Below, one piece after another: positions 50,979 through 61,806 of a stretch of DNA of 64,000 bases. The DNA comes from Bacteroidales bacterium (GTDB lineage: Bacteria; Bacteroidota; Bacteroidia; Bacteroidales; Marinilabiliaceae). A model generated the notes under the pieces. That model was given only the letters and a program-made list of their open reading frames with translations, had not been told where the DNA came from and made no database searches. Numbering within the stretch: position 1 is the stretch's first letter; each line of letters starts with the position of its first letter. The stretch covers positions 1 through 64,000 of the forward strand of contig JAGCYH010000006.1 in NCBI GenBank assembly GCA_017960905.1, read 5' to 3'. The position numbers were made by a program, and so were the translations under genes.

Positions 50979-52109
50979 TCATCGTCCGCTGTACATCTCT
51001 TCGTAGTACTTCTCGTAGTCGCCCGAGGTGATGTTGTCCATCCATTCCTGATTGTCCAAATACCAGCGAACTGTCTTTTCGATGCCTTCTTCGAATTGCA
51101 AACTCGGTTCCCATCCGAGTTCGTTTTTGAGCTTCGACGAGTCGATGGCGTAGCGCAGGTCGTGCCCGGCGCGGTCGGTAACGTATGTTATCAGATGGTC
51201 GCTTGTGCCCTCGGCGTTGCCGAGCAGACGGTCTACTGTCTTGATTATCACGCGTATAAGGTCAATGTTTTTCCACTCGTTGAATCCGCCTATGTTGTAC
51301 GTCTCGGCTATCTTGCCTTTGTGGAAAATGAGGTCGATGGCGCGGGCGTGGTCGACTACGTAGAGCCAGTCGCGCACGTTCTCGCCTTTGCCGTAAACCG
51401 GCAGTGGTTTGCCGTGGCGTATGTTGTTGATAAATAGCGGAATAAGTTTCTCGGGGAACTGGTATGGCCCGTAATTGTTAGAGCAGTTTGTTACAATTGT
51501 CGGCAGTCCGTATGTGTCGTGGAAGGCGCGTACGAAGTGGTCCGACGAGGCTTTTGAGGCCGAGTAAGGCGAGTGCGGATTGTATTTCGTTGTTTCGAGG
51601 AAATACTCGCGCCCGTAAGCGTGGTGGTGCAGTGCCGATGACGCTTTGGTGGCAAATGGCGACTCAATACCCTGTGGGTCAGTGAGTTCGAGGGCGCCAT
51701 AGACCTCGTCGGTCGAGATGTGGTAGAAGCGTTTGCCTTCGTAGCGTTCGGGCAATTCGTCCCATGTCGCTTTTGCAGCTTGCAAAAGCGACAATGTGCC
51801 CATTACATTGGTTCGTGCGAATGTGAACGGGTCTTTGATGCTTCGGTCCACATGGCTCTCGGCGGCAAGGTGTATCACACCGTCGATGCTGTATTGCTTG
51901 AAGATTTCGAGCATTCGCTCGAAATCGCAGATGTCGGCTTTCACGAACGTGTAGTTCGGCTTGTCCTCTATATCTTTCAAGTTTGCCAAATTGCCCGCAT
52001 AGGTCAGCTTGTCGAGGTTTACTATATGATATTCAGGATATTTGTTGACGAAAAGTCGTACAACATGGCTTCCGATAAATCCTGCGCCGCCTGTTATTAA
52101 TATGTTCAT
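50979..52109 (-). CDS. rfbB: dTDP-glucose 4,6-dehydratase RfbB
   Basis: Second step of dTDP-L-rhamnose synthesis. The 376-residue short-chain dehydrogenase-type protein has the NAD motif GGAGFIGSH at the N-terminus, HLAAESHVDRS, the catalytic STDEVYG and the YSASKASSDH active-site Tyr-Lys pair. It is 13 bases downstream of rfbD; together they form an operon with one promoter. rfbA and rfbC are not next to them. A 13-bp perfect inverted repeat (51765-51793) lies in the LLQAAKATWDEL codons. Confidence 0.96.
   Translation of the reverse strand: MNILITGGAGFIGSHVVRLFVNKYPEYHIVNLDKLTYAGNLANLKDIEDKPNYTFVKADICDFERMLEIFKQYSIDGVIHLAAESHVDRSIKDPFTFARTNVMGTLSLLQAAKATWDELPERYEGKRFYHISTDEVYGALELTDPQGIESPFATKASSALHHHAYGREYFLETTKYNPHSPYSASKASSDHFVRAFHDTYGLPTIVTNCSNNYGPYQFPEKLIPLFINNIRHGKPLPVYGKGENVRDWLYVVDHARAIDLIFHKGKIAETYNIGGFNEWKNIDLIRVIIKTVDRLLGNAEGTSDHLITYVTDRAGHDLRYAIDSSKLKNELGWEPSLQFEEGIEKTVRWYLDNQEWMDNITSGDYEKYYEEMYSGR
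51765..51793. repeat. In-gene inverted repeat, 13-bp stem, 3-base loop
   Basis: TGTCGCTTTTGCA is mirrored exactly after GCT, within rfbB. Confidence 0.95.
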
Positions 52110-52122
52110 AATGAATGCTTTA

Positions 52123-52983
52123 TTATTCGTTTTTCATTTTCGACATGCACCGTGCCAGACTGTCGGTCCAGTGTGGAATAGTGATGCCGAATGTTGTTTT
52201 AATCTTCGTTTTGTCGAGCACCGAGAAATGCGGGCGGGCCACCTTGGTAGGGAATTCGTCGCTATGGCACGGTGCAATGCTGCACTTAGTGTGGCCTGCG
52301 TTGCGTGCTATGGCCACGGTGAAGTCGTACCACGAGCAGACGCCCTCGTCGGTAAAGTGGTAGATGCCTTGCTTGTCGGCTGCGTTGCTGGCGATAATCT
52401 TGATTATCGCCGCAGCGAGGTCGCCTGCATATGTAGGCGACCCTACTTGGTCGAACACTACTTTGAGCTCGTCTTTCTCGGCTGTCAGTTTGAGCATTGT
52501 CTTCACAAAATTCTTGCCAAACTCAGAGTAGAGCCATGCCGTGCGAACTATCACATATTTGCAGCCCGAGTCGATAACTGCCTGTTCGCCAGCGAGTTTT
52601 GTGCGCCCGTACGCGCCAGTAGGCGCTGTGGGCGCGTCTTCGGTGTAAGGCTGGCAGGCCTTGCCGTCGAACACATAGTCGGTCGATACGTGAACGAGAA
52701 ACGCGTCGTTGAGTTTGCACGCAACGGCCAGATTCTCAACAGCTTCGCTGTTGAGAAGAAATGCTGTGCGCTCGTCGTCTTCAGCTTTTTCAACATTGGT
52801 GTATGCCGCGCAGTTGACTACTACGTCAACTTTCTCATTTTCAACCATTTTGCACACGGCGTCGATGTCGGTAATATCCAATTCGCCGACATCGGTAAAT
52901 ATGTATTTGTCGTTCGTCGTTGGTGCCAAGAGCCGCATCTCGTTGCCGAGCTGACCGTTGGCGCCTGTTACTAATATGTTCAT
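52123..52983 (-). CDS. rfbD: dTDP-4-dehydrorhamnose reductase RfbD
   Basis: Last step of dTDP-L-rhamnose synthesis. The protein is 286 residues from the ATG at 52983 (MNILVTGANGQLGNEMR). A longer reading from 53076 would include the promoter and is rejected. NAD(P) motif GANGQLGNE, the VHVSTDYVFDG stretch and the YGRTK catalytic pair are present. It is the first gene of the rfbD-rfbB operon. An 11-bp perfect inverted repeat (52733-52757) covers the LLNSEAVENL codons. Confidence 0.95.
   Translation of the reverse strand: MNILVTGANGQLGNEMRLLAPTTNDKYIFTDVGELDITDIDAVCKMVENEKVDVVVNCAAYTNVEKAEDDERTAFLLNSEAVENLAVACKLNDAFLVHVSTDYVFDGKACQPYTEDAPTAPTGAYGRTKLAGEQAVIDSGCKYVIVRTAWLYSEFGKNFVKTMLKLTAEKDELKVVFDQVGSPTYAGDLAAAIIKIIASNAADKQGIYHFTDEGVCSWYDFTVAIARNAGHTKCSIAPCHSDEFPTKVARPHFSVLDKTKIKTTFGITIPHWTDSLARCMSKMKNE
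52733..52757. repeat. In-gene inverted repeat, 11-bp stem, 3-base loop
   Basis: TTCTCAACAGC is mirrored after TTC, within rfbD. Confidence 0.9.
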
Positions 52984-53011
52984 TTGTCGCTTTTTATCTT
53001 TATTGTAAATG

Positions 53012-53043
53012 CAAAGATAATAAGTTTTTTGGCCTTTTGCCAA
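53012..53043 (-). promoter_or_regulatory. Promoter of rfbD-rfbB
   Basis: Minus strand TATCTTTG at 53012-53019 and TTG at 53041-53043 with a 21-base spacer, 28 bases before the rfbD ATG. Confidence 0.75.
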
Positions 53044-53052
53044 AATGCCGCG

Positions 53053-53094
53053 GAAAAAAAAAGGCGGTGCGGTCATTTACTGACCGCACCGCCT
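53053..53094 (-). terminator. Terminator of the 164-residue lipoprotein gene
   Basis: A 14-bp stem (AGGCGGTGCGGTCA) with a 5-base loop and minus-strand T8-9. The inner arm TGCGGTCA/TGACCGCA is also the heart of a palindrome inside the gene it terminates (53551-53572). Confidence 0.9.
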
Positions 53095-53114
53095 ATATTG
53101 TTATTTTGCATTTT

Positions 53115-53609
53115 TCAGCCTGCCAAATCTTCGTTAAGCATAATTATTTCGTTGGCATCGTTGACGATTATCGAAACACTTCTCATGTGTTCTTTAGCGC
53201 CGTTGAAGTTTACTTCCACGTTGCCAAATGGCAAGTCTTCGCCACAGATGAAGTAACGTGTCTGTTTGGTCAGGTAGAGTGTTACCGGATCAGCTTCGGT
53301 AGCCATCGATTCATCGTCAGGGTCGCGGATGAGCTCAACGAAACTTACTTCGATACGGTTGGCGTCAGCATCGTTCACAATGTCTATAGAACCATTCTTC
53401 GAAGTTCCTTTAGCTCGATATTCATCGAGCATTTTAAAGAAGTCGTCAACAGGCACTACTATTTGCTCGCCGTCGGCGAGCGCCTTAGTCGTGCATTGAG
53501 TTTGTTCTGCTGCCGGCTCTGCAGCCTTTTCGCCTTCAGCGTTTTGCGCTTTCTGACCGCATGCGGTCAGAAGTGCGGCACTAGCAATTAGAAATAAAAA
53601 TGTTTTCAT
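53115..53609 (-). CDS. Small lipoprotein of unknown function
   Basis: A 164-residue lipoprotein (lipobox ALLTACG, Cys about 17) with an Ala/Glu-rich tether. A compact beta-rich domain follows (IDIVNDADANRIEVSFVELI, LYLTKQTRYFICGEDLPFG). No family recognised. It follows a 105-residue helical protein gene by 29 bases and is probably cotranscribed with it. A perfect 22-base palindrome interrupts the codons just after the lipidated Cys. Confidence 0.7.
   Translation of the reverse strand: MKTFLFLIASAALLTACGQKAQNAEGEKAAEPAAEQTQCTTKALADGEQIVVPVDDFFKMLDEYRAKGTSKNGSIDIVNDADANRIEVSFVELIRDPDDESMATEADPVTLYLTKQTRYFICGEDLPFGNVEVNFNGAKEHMRSVSIIVNDANEIIMLNEDLAG
53551..53572. repeat. Perfect 22-base palindrome in a lipoprotein signal region
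   Basis: TTCTGACCGCA is followed directly by its reverse complement; it encodes part of TACGQKA. The same TGACCGCA word forms the arms of this gene's terminator, 460 bases away. Confidence 0.9.
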
Positions 53610-53638
53610 AAATATTTGATTTTAAAGGTTTTGAGTTG

Positions 53639-53956
53639 CTAATCATCGCCGCCGACAAGTTCTTTGGTTTTTTCATTCAGAGCTTCCGAAAGCGCCTGCA
53701 TGGCTGGCGCAAGGTGCAATTCCATCTGATCCATAATGTTCGAATCTTTCATTGCATCTTCCAGTCCAGGAATGGCAGTATAACGTTTCGTCAGTTCGTC
53801 AATCTGCTTGTCCATGTCTGCCTGCATGGCATCGACATCGCTCACAAAAGTCGAAGCTGAGCTGAAGTTGTTCACGCGTTTCACGGCGTTGCTGACTATC
53901 TCAAGCATTTCCGACTGAAACTTGCTGACGTACTCGTTTCTCGTATGTTCGTCCAT
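53639..53956 (-). CDS. Small helical protein of unknown function
   Basis: A 105-residue, acidic, Met-rich protein without signal peptide, predicted almost wholly helical (YVSKFQSEMLEIVSNAVKRV, ADMDKQIDELTKRY, APAMQALSEALNEKTKEL). I do not recognise it. It is the first gene of a unit with the 164-residue lipoprotein. A TACATTTG box at 53982-53989 (minus) is a possible promoter. Confidence 0.65.
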   Translation of the reverse strand: MDEHTRNEYVSKFQSEMLEIVSNAVKRVNNFSSASTFVSDVDAMQADMDKQIDELTKRYTAIPGLEDAMKDSNIMDQMELHLAPAMQALSEALNEKTKELVGGDD

Positions 53957-54036
53957 AGTTTTGTTTTAATAAACTTCGGTGCAAATGTATATCAAAAAAT
54001 TGTTCTTTGTCTGATATTTTTCACTTCGTGGAAAAA

Positions 54037-56814
54037 TTATCCGAGAGCCACGTTGACAATCTTGCCCGGCACTACAATGACTTTCTTAATTGTCTTACCT
54101 TCAATGTATTTCTGGGTATTTTCGTTTGCCAACACGGTTTTTTCTATTTCGGCTTTGTCCATGCCGAGCGGCAGCTCGAGCATGAAACGCGTCTTGCCGT
54201 TGAACGAGATAGGGTAGTTGAACGAGTTCTCTACCAGATGATTCTCGTCGAGGGCAGGCCATTGCGCGTCGCATACCGAAGTCTGATGGCCCAGCTGGTG
54301 CCAGAGCTCCTCGGCAATGTGTGGTGCGAACGGCGTGAGCAGCACTACAAGCGGCTCGAGTATCTCGCGCTTGTTGCATTTGAGGTCGGTCAGCTCGTTG
54401 AGCAGTATCATAAACTGGCTCACGCAGGTGTTGAACGAGAATCGTTCAATATCGGCGGTTATCTTTTTGATTGTCGTGTGCAAAGCCTTGAGTTCCTTTG
54501 CGTTGGCTTTGTCGTCGCTGACGTTGAATGCACCGTCGGCGCCGCCGTTGAAGAGACGCCATACTTTGCGCAGGAACTTGTGGCAACCGTCGATGCCGTT
54601 GGTGTCCCACGGCTTCGACAGCTCTATCGGGCCGAGGAACATCTCGTACATGCGCAGCGTGTCGGCGCCGTACTTGTCCACAATCATGTCGGGGTTGACA
54701 ACGTTGAACATCGACTTCGACATCTTTTCGATGGCCCAGCCGCAAACGTATTTGCCGTCTTCGAGTTCGAATTCGGCTGTCGCAAATTCCGGACGCCATG
54801 CCTTAAACGCCTCTAAGTCAAGAATATCGTTCGACACGATGTTCACATCGACGTGTATTGGTGTAACGTCGTATTTGTCTTTCAATCCGAGAGATACGAA
54901 CTTGTTCGTATCTTTTATGCGGTAAACGAAGTTGCTTCGTCCCTGTATCATGCCTTGGTTGATGAGCTTTTGGAACGGCTCTTCGGTCGACGATACGCCG
55001 AGGTCGAAGAGGAATTTGTTCCAGAAACGCGAGTATATCAAGTGACCCGTAGCGTGCTCTGTACCACCTACATAGAGGTCGACGTTTTTCCAATAGTGGT
55101 TGGCTTCGGTCGATACGAGCGCGTTGTCGTTGTGCGGGTCCATGTAGCGCAGGTAATATGCGCTCGAACCGGCAAAACCAGGCATGGTGTTGAGTTCCAG
55201 CGGATAACCGTCGGCAGTAACCCAGTTCTTTGCGCGGCCGAGCGGCGGCTCGCCGCTCTCGGTCGGCAGAAATTTGTCGATCTCGGGCAATTCGAGCGGA
55301 AGCTTGTCTTCGCCAAGCATCTGCGGCATGCCGTCTTTGTAATACACGGGGAACGGCTCGCCCCAGTAGCGCTGGCGAGAGAAGATGGCGTCGCGCAGAC
55401 GGTAGTTCACTTTAACACGGCCAATGCCTGTCTCGCTGATGTATTTCTTTGCTTTCGCAATGGCGTCTTTCACGTCCAATCCGTTGAGGTCGAGGCCGTT
55501 GCCGCACGAGTTGATCACTTTGCCCTCTTTGGCGTCGTAGCTCTCGTTGCTCACGTCGCAACCTTCGATAAGCGGAATGATAGGCAGGTTGAAATGCTTT
55601 GCGAAAGCGTAGTCTCGACTATCGTGTGCAGGCACAGCCATAATGGCGCCTGTGCCGTAACCGGCTAATACATAGTCTGATACCCAGATGGGAATGTCTT
55701 TGCCTGTCAGTGGGTTCACGGCGTAAGCGCCGGTGAACACACCCGTTACTTTGCGGTCGGCAATGCGCTCGCGTTCAGTGCGTTTCTTTGTCGATTCCAC
55801 ATATTCCGTCACAGCCTGACGCTGGTCGGCAGTTGTCAGTTTGTCCACGTATTCGCTTTCGGGCGCAAGCACCATGAATGTTACGCCGAAAACGGTGTCG
55901 GCACGCGTGGTGAAAATTGTGAATTTCTCATCGGTGCCTTTTATTCCGAACTGCATTTCCGCTCCTTCGGAGCGGCCTATCCAGTTGCGCTGTGTCTCTT
56001 TGATCGAGTCGGTCCAGTCAAGCGAGTCGAGGCCGTCGAGCAGCCGCTGCGCGTATGCCGATACGCGCAGGCACCACTGACGCATAACTTTCTGTACCAC
56101 AGGATATCCGCCGCGCACCGACACGCCATCGACAACTTCGTCGTTGGCGAGCACCGTGCCCAGTTTCGGACACCAGTTGACCATCGTATTGCCCAGATAT
56201 GCAATGCGATAGTTCATCAGTATCTCTTGTTTCTCTTTGTCGTTTTTGGCGTTCCACTCGGCTGCCGTGAACGTAAGCTCCTCGCTGCAAGCAGCATCGA
56301 GGCCTTTTGTGCCTTGCTCTGCAAAGTGTTTTTCAAGGTTCGCTATCGGCTGAGCTTTTTTCAGTTTGTTGTCGTAGTAATGACCAAACATTTTGATGAA
56401 CGCCCACTGAGTCCATTTGTAGTATTTCGGGTCGCATGTGCGTACCTCGCGGTCCCAGTCGAAGCAGAAGCCAATCTTGTCGAGCTGCTCGCGGTAGCGG
56501 TTGATGTTTTTCTCGGTCGTAACAGCAGGATGCTGACCCGTCTGTATTGCATATTGCTCGGCGGGCAGACCGTAAGCGTCGTAGCCCATCGGGTGCAGCA
56601 CGTTGAAACCGTTGAGGCGTTTGAAGCGGCTGTAGATGTCAGATGCTATGTATCCGAGCGGGTGACCTACGTGAAGTCCCGCACCCGAAGGGTACGGGAA
56701 CATGTCGAGCACGTAGAACTTCGGACGGCTCTTGTCTACCTCTACCTTATAAACCTTATTGTCAATCCAATACTGTTTCCAGCGCGATTCGATTTCCTTG
56801 AAATTGTATTCCAT
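54037..56814 (-). CDS. leuS: Leucyl-tRNA synthetase LeuS
   Basis: Charges tRNA-Leu. The 925-residue class I enzyme has the HIGH motif as HVGHPLGY (about residue 47), an editing (CP1) domain in the middle ([19 protein letters not shown]) and the KMSKS motif as KMSKSMFN (about 690). The C-terminal anticodon-binding and LeuS-specific domains end at IVNVALG. Length is normal. Monocistronic, with a good promoter at 56849-56881. A 10-bp perfect inverted repeat (56047-56070) lies in the [10 protein letters not shown] codons. Confidence 0.97.
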   Translation of the reverse strand: MEYNFKEIESRWKQYWIDNKVYKVEVDKSRPKFYVLDMFPYPSGAGLHVGHPLGYIASDIYSRFKRLNGFNVLHPMGYDAYGLPAEQYAIQTGQHPAVTTEKNINRYREQLDKIGFCFDWDREVRTCDPKYYKWTQWAFIKMFGHYYDNKLKKAQPIANLEKHFAEQGTKGLDAACSEELTFTAAEWNAKNDKEKQEILMNYRIAYLGNTMVNWCPKLGTVLANDEVVDGVSVRGGYPVVQKVMRQWCLRVSAYAQRLLDGLDSLDWTDSIKETQRNWIGRSEGAEMQFGIKGTDEKFTIFTTRADTVFGVTFMVLAPESEYVDKLTTADQRQAVTEYVESTKKRTERERIADRKVTGVFTGAYAVNPLTGKDIPIWVSDYVLAGYGTGAIMAVPAHDSRDYAFAKHFNLPIIPLIEGCDVSNESYDAKEGKVINSCGNGLDLNGLDVKDAIAKAKKYISETGIGRVKVNYRLRDAIFSRQRYWGEPFPVYYKDGMPQMLGEDKLPLELPEIDKFLPTESGEPPLGRAKNWVTADGYPLELNTMPGFAGSSAYYLRYMDPHNDNALVSTEANHYWKNVDLYVGGTEHATGHLIYSRFWNKFLFDLGVSSTEEPFQKLINQGMIQGRSNFVYRIKDTNKFVSLGLKDKYDVTPIHVDVNIVSNDILDLEAFKAWRPEFATAEFELEDGKYVCGWAIEKMSKSMFNVVNPDMIVDKYGADTLRMYEMFLGPIELSKPWDTNGIDGCHKFLRKVWRLFNGGADGAFNVSDDKANAKELKALHTTIKKITADIERFSFNTCVSQFMILLNELTDLKCNKREILEPLVVLLTPFAPHIAEELWHQLGHQTSVCDAQWPALDENHLVENSFNYPISFNGKTRFMLELPLGMDKAEIEKTVLANENTQKYIEGKTIKKVIVVPGKIVNVALG

Positions 56815-56848
56815 ATATCGTTGTTTTATTTTTTGCTTTTTTAGGTCG

Positions 56849-56881
56849 CAAAGATAGCAATAAATCGGTTTCGGTTTGCAA
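56849..56881 (-). promoter_or_regulatory. Promoter of leuS
   Basis: Minus strand TATCTTTG at 56849-56856 and TTG at 56879-56881, spacer 22 bases. Confidence 0.75.
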
Positions 56882-56890
56882 TATCGAAAT

Positions 56891-56922
56891 AAAAAACGCT
56901 CCTTATCCGAGGAGCGTTTTTT
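56891..56922 (-). terminator. Terminator of groES-groEL
   Basis: A 13-bp stem including A6/T6 flanks (core CGCTCCT, 6-base loop), 28 bases after the groEL stop. Confidence 0.9.
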
Positions 56923-56950
56923 AGTATTTAAGCAACTGAGTTTCTGATTA

Positions 56951-58594
<1,644 letters not shown>

Positions 58595-58623
58595 TTATTA
58601 TTAAAATGTTAAACAATAAGACA

Positions 58624-58902
58624 TTAAGCGATATATAATATATCGCTCTGATTTATAAGCAGATAGTCTTCGCCGTCGATGTTGATTTCAGTACCGGCGT
58701 ATTTCCCGTAGAGAACAGCGTCGCCACATTTCACTTCGACAGGTTCGTCTTTTTTAGCTGCGCCTACCAGCACTACTGTGCCTTTAAGCGGTTTCTCTTT
58801 GGCCGAATCGGGAATGATGATTCCGCCAACTGTTTTTGTTTCAGCCTCTGCCGGCTTCACAAGTACCTTGCCTGCAAGGATTTTGCCTTTTAATTCTGAC
58901 AT
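58624..58902 (-). CDS. groES: Co-chaperonin GroES (10 kDa)
   Basis: The 92-residue lid of the GroEL chamber. The N-terminal strand GKILAGKVLVKPAEAE, the mobile-loop region TKTVGGIIIPDSAKEKP (IIIP hydrophobic contact) and the C-terminal LLINQSDILYIA are typical. It heads the groES-groEL operon. Two large inverted repeats lie 80-170 bases upstream. Confidence 0.98.
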   Translation of the reverse strand: MSELKGKILAGKVLVKPAEAETKTVGGIIIPDSAKEKPLKGTVVLVGAAKKDEPVEVKCGDAVLYGKYAGTEINIDGEDYLLINQSDILYIA

Positions 58903-58983
58903 ATTCTTAAGTTTTAATTATTAATTCTTCGTTCAATTGCAAAAGCAATACGGCCATTATTCTTCATTTTATATGCCAAATTC

Positions 58984-59072
58984 GTTTTTCTGCCATTTTG
59001 GCAGAAAAACATCTCTTTTTGTCAGTTGCTTGTCATATTTATCTGACAAAATGTCATGTTTTGTCAGATAAA
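58984..59072. promoter_or_regulatory. Two large inverted repeats upstream of groES
   Basis: GTTTTTCTGCCA/TGGCAGAAAAAC with a 3-base loop (58984-59010), then TTTATCTGACAAAA mirrored around a 7-base centre (59038-59072), with a further TTTTTGTCAG half-site at 59016-59025. The place and the repeated TGTCAG/CTGACA words suggest operator sites for the heat-shock operon, but no known operator was recognised. They could also be hairpins between transcription units. Confidence 0.5.
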
Positions 59073-59077
59073 AGAGC

Positions 59078-59109
59078 AAAAAAAAGGCATTCCGCAAAGC
59101 GGAATGCCC
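59078..59109 (-). terminator. Terminator of tRNA-Arg
   Basis: GGCATTCCGC is mirrored after AAA with minus-strand T8, 12 bases past the tRNA 3' end. Confidence 0.9.
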
Positions 59110-59120
59110 TGTGCTTATTG

Positions 59121-59194
59121 TGATCCCGGCGGGATTCGAACCCACGACCCGCAGCTTAGAAGGCTGCTGCTCTATCCAGCTGAGCTACGAGACC
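59121..59194 (-). tRNA. tRNA-Arg (anticodon TCT)
   Basis: A 74-base cloverleaf: acceptor GGTCTCG/CGGGATC, D arm AGCTCAGCTGGATAGAGC, anticodon arm GCAGC/GCTGC with loop CTTCTAA (anticodon TCT, reads AGA/AGG), T arm GTGGG/CCCGC-type with TTCGAAT, discriminator A. CCA is not encoded. Confidence 0.95.
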
Positions 59195-59285
59195 ATCATT
59201 TTTGCGCTGCAAAGATAGATATTTTATTTATACGCAATACGTTTTGCCGATTATTTTTGAAAATATGACGCTATTGCATTGATTG

Positions 59286-60509
59286 TCAAAACTTTTTGAA
59301 TTTATAAAGTATCAGCATCGGGTTGTCCTCTTCTGTCATGTTCTGCACCTTTTTCAGGTCTTCGGGCTTGAGGAATGGCTTGAGGCATTTGAGGTGCTGC
59401 TGTTTGAGATGATATTCGAGGGTTGCCACAAAGTAATCGCCGCATACACCATTGGGATAGCCTCCAAATACAAACGAATTGACGTTCTTCACTTTGTCAT
59501 AGTTCGGTCCAACAGGTCTGTTCTCTTTCGTCCATATCACTTTCCCCGACGTTTTGTCTCTGAATGCGCATATGAGCAGAACACCTTTGTCAGAATTCAT
59601 ATTCGTCAGTCGAAAGAACTGAGTATTAGAGGCTTCCTGGAAGAAACCCATGTAGCAAAATCTGTCGGAAATGTTAAATTGATATTCCAAGTCGCTGACC
59701 GTATCAGGGCTTTTCCCTTTCAAAAGACTCTTAGAATACATAAGATTGTACATCGGGTAAACGATTTTGCCGTTGTAACAATATATGGTGTCGTTGAATA
59801 CTTTAGTAAAAGCTACTCCTTCTGACGTTTTTACAATTGAAGCTTCTGTTGACCAACGAGTTTTTTCGTAAAATGGTACAGCCGAATAAATAGGTTTGTA
59901 TTTCCTATCGGTTACAAAAAATGATTTTCCGCTATACTTGCCCAACTTTTCATTTTTGCTATAGTCGGTTCTGAAAACCAGTTTATCATCCATTACTGCA
60001 AATTCCCTAAAATCAAAATTAATCTTTTCTTCCTTTATAAACTTGCCATCGAGCGTGGTGTACATTATTCCGCGCGGATGAGCAAATAGCAATTGCTTGT
60101 TGGTGTAGTCGATGGCTACTGCTGGTGCCCATTCAACCTCATGTGGCCCTTTCCCCCTGTGTATTGAGTAGAGATACTTTCCGCTTTTGTCGAATACTTT
60201 TATCGGTGTGCCTTCGGGTGTCGTATCGTAAATTATTATCTTATCATCTATTGATAAAACCCTGTAAATAAATCGTATAAGCGACTCATCGGTTACCTCT
60301 AACGGAATAATCTTCACATCGTCGATATACTCGGCTAAGGGATTGGGAATGTCGGCGCTGTTCAGGTCAATCACGTTTCTGTCCTCTACCGCTTTGGTGA
60401 GGTCAACTACCTGACACTTAGGCCTTACGGCGGTCTGGCCGCTGGCTTGGTTTGCTTGCGATGCAAAGAGCAAGCAAACACTTAACACACAAAATACTAA
60501 CTTCTTCAT
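59286..60509 (-). CDS. Six-bladed beta-propeller exported protein (DUF5128-like)
   Basis: A 407-residue protein with a cleavable signal peptide (ending QANQASGQ) rather than a lipobox. It shares the family marks: VKIIPLEVTDESLIRFI near residue 72, HRGKGPHEVEW near 125, and the closing EEDNPMLILYKFKKF. It lies 40 bases downstream of the AmpG-like transporter gene and is probably cotranscribed with it. No NVEALA gene is next to it. Role unknown. Confidence 0.82.
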   Translation of the reverse strand: MKKLVFCVLSVCLLFASQANQASGQTAVRPKCQVVDLTKAVEDRNVIDLNSADIPNPLAEYIDDVKIIPLEVTDESLIRFIYRVLSIDDKIIIYDTTPEGTPIKVFDKSGKYLYSIHRGKGPHEVEWAPAVAIDYTNKQLLFAHPRGIMYTTLDGKFIKEEKINFDFREFAVMDDKLVFRTDYSKNEKLGKYSGKSFFVTDRKYKPIYSAVPFYEKTRWSTEASIVKTSEGVAFTKVFNDTIYCYNGKIVYPMYNLMYSKSLLKGKSPDTVSDLEYQFNISDRFCYMGFFQEASNTQFFRLTNMNSDKGVLLICAFRDKTSGKVIWTKENRPVGPNYDKVKNVNSFVFGGYPNGVCGDYFVATLEYHLKQQHLKCLKPFLKPEDLKKVQNMTEEDNPMLILYKFKKF

Positions 60510-60549
60510 ATTCAGTTTTTTTTGATATTTATATTAAAAAAAATTGTTT

Positions 60550-61806
60550 CTACTGTTTGTCGCTCTTCTCTTTATCTCCAATTTTTAAGAATGCAGCAAC
60601 GATAGTACCTGGTATACAGCATAATAGCACATATACGAAGAACATTCCGTAGCCCAGTTCTTCCTGCACGTAGCCCGAGGCCATGCCGGGCAGCATCATG
60701 CCGAGGGCCATCAGACCGGTGCAGATGGCGTAGTGAGCCGTCTTGTATTCGCCTTGCGAGAAGTATATCAGATAGAGCGTAAATGCCGTAAAACCAAAGC
60801 CGTAGCCGAATTGCTCCACCGCCACACCCGACGCGACAACTAAGAAATCGTCGGGCTGGGCGAAGGCAAAAAAGACATAGACGAGGTTGGGCAGGTTCAT
60901 GGCCAAAACCATCGGCCACAGCCATCGCCGCAGACCGTCGCGGGCGGCTAACATGCCGCCCAGCACGCCGCCACACAGCAGCGCCACAACGCCTATCGTG
61001 CCGTAGATAAGTCCCACCTCTTCGTTACTCATGCCCAAGCCGCCTACCGACACATCGTCGAGCAGAAACGGCGAGGCTATCTTTGCCAATTGGGCTTCGC
61101 CCAATCGGTAAAGAAGTATGAAGAAAAGGGTTACGACAATGCCACGCTTGCGGAAGAAGCTGGCAAACAAATCGCCTATGCGGGCCATCGACTTCGACGT
61201 GTCATCGGCGGCGCGCGGCAACGCAAAGCGGTGGTATACCGACAGCGCCAACGTCAGACCTCCGACGATAAGGAATATGACGAGCCACGCTGTTTGCCAT
61301 GTGCCGAACACACCTTTGAACAGTCCGGCGCACATGACCAGCAAACCTTGTCCGAAAATCATCGCAACACGGTAAAACGTGTTGCGCCAGCCAACGAAAA
61401 ACGACTGCTGCGCTTCGTCCTGCGCAAGCATGTAAAAGCCGTCGGCGGCTATGTCGTGCGTGGCCGAGCTGAACGCCAGCAGCCAAAAGACGGCTAATGT
61501 CGACTGGAAGAAAAACGATGTCGGAATGAAAAACGCTATGGCCGCAAAACCTACGCCGAGCAATGTCTGCATGCTGATTATCCACCAGCGTTTGGTGCGG
61601 AGCAAATCAACAAACGGGCTCCACAGCGGCTTGATGACCCACGGCAGGTAAAGCCAACTGGTGTAAAAAGCTATCTCGGCATTCGAGATTTCCAAGTTCT
61701 TGTACATTATGACCGAAACGGTCATAATAATAACGTAAGGCAGCCCCTCGGCAAAATATAGCGACGGCACCCAACGCCAGCCCGATTTGTTTTCTGTATT
61801 TTCCAT
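60550..61806 (-). CDS. AmpG-like MFS permease
   Basis: A 418-residue protein with about 12 membrane helices. The N-terminal YFAEGLPYVI, the TSWLYLPWVIKPLWSPFVD loop and AFSSATHDIAADGFYM in helices 4-5 are characteristic of AmpG-type (muropeptide, GlcNAc-anhydroMurNAc) importers of the MFS. In the cell it would recycle peptidoglycan fragments, though related Bacteroidota transporters may carry other sugars or peptides. A TATCTTTG box at 61814-61821 (minus) places the transcript start within a few bases of the ATG. A 9-bp inverted repeat lies at 61363-61386. Confidence 0.85.
   Translation of the reverse strand: MENTENKSGWRWVPSLYFAEGLPYVIIMTVSVIMYKNLEISNAEIAFYTSWLYLPWVIKPLWSPFVDLLRTKRWWIISMQTLLGVGFAAIAFFIPTSFFFQSTLAVFWLLAFSSATHDIAADGFYMLAQDEAQQSFFVGWRNTFYRVAMIFGQGLLVMCAGLFKGVFGTWQTAWLVIFLIVGGLTLALSVYHRFALPRAADDTSKSMARIGDLFASFFRKRGIVVTLFFILLYRLGEAQLAKIASPFLLDDVSVGGLGMSNEEVGLIYGTIGVVALLCGGVLGGMLAARDGLRRWLWPMVLAMNLPNLVYVFFAFAQPDDFLVVASGVAVEQFGYGFGFTAFTLYLIYFSQGEYKTAHYAICTGLMALGMMLPGMASGYVQEELGYGMFFVYVLLCCIPGTIVAAFLKIGDKEKSDKQ

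Noticed and set aside
50979..52983. Full O-antigen or rhamnose cluster
   Set aside because: Only rfbD and rfbB are present; no rfbA, rfbC, glycosyltransferases or flippase are nearby.
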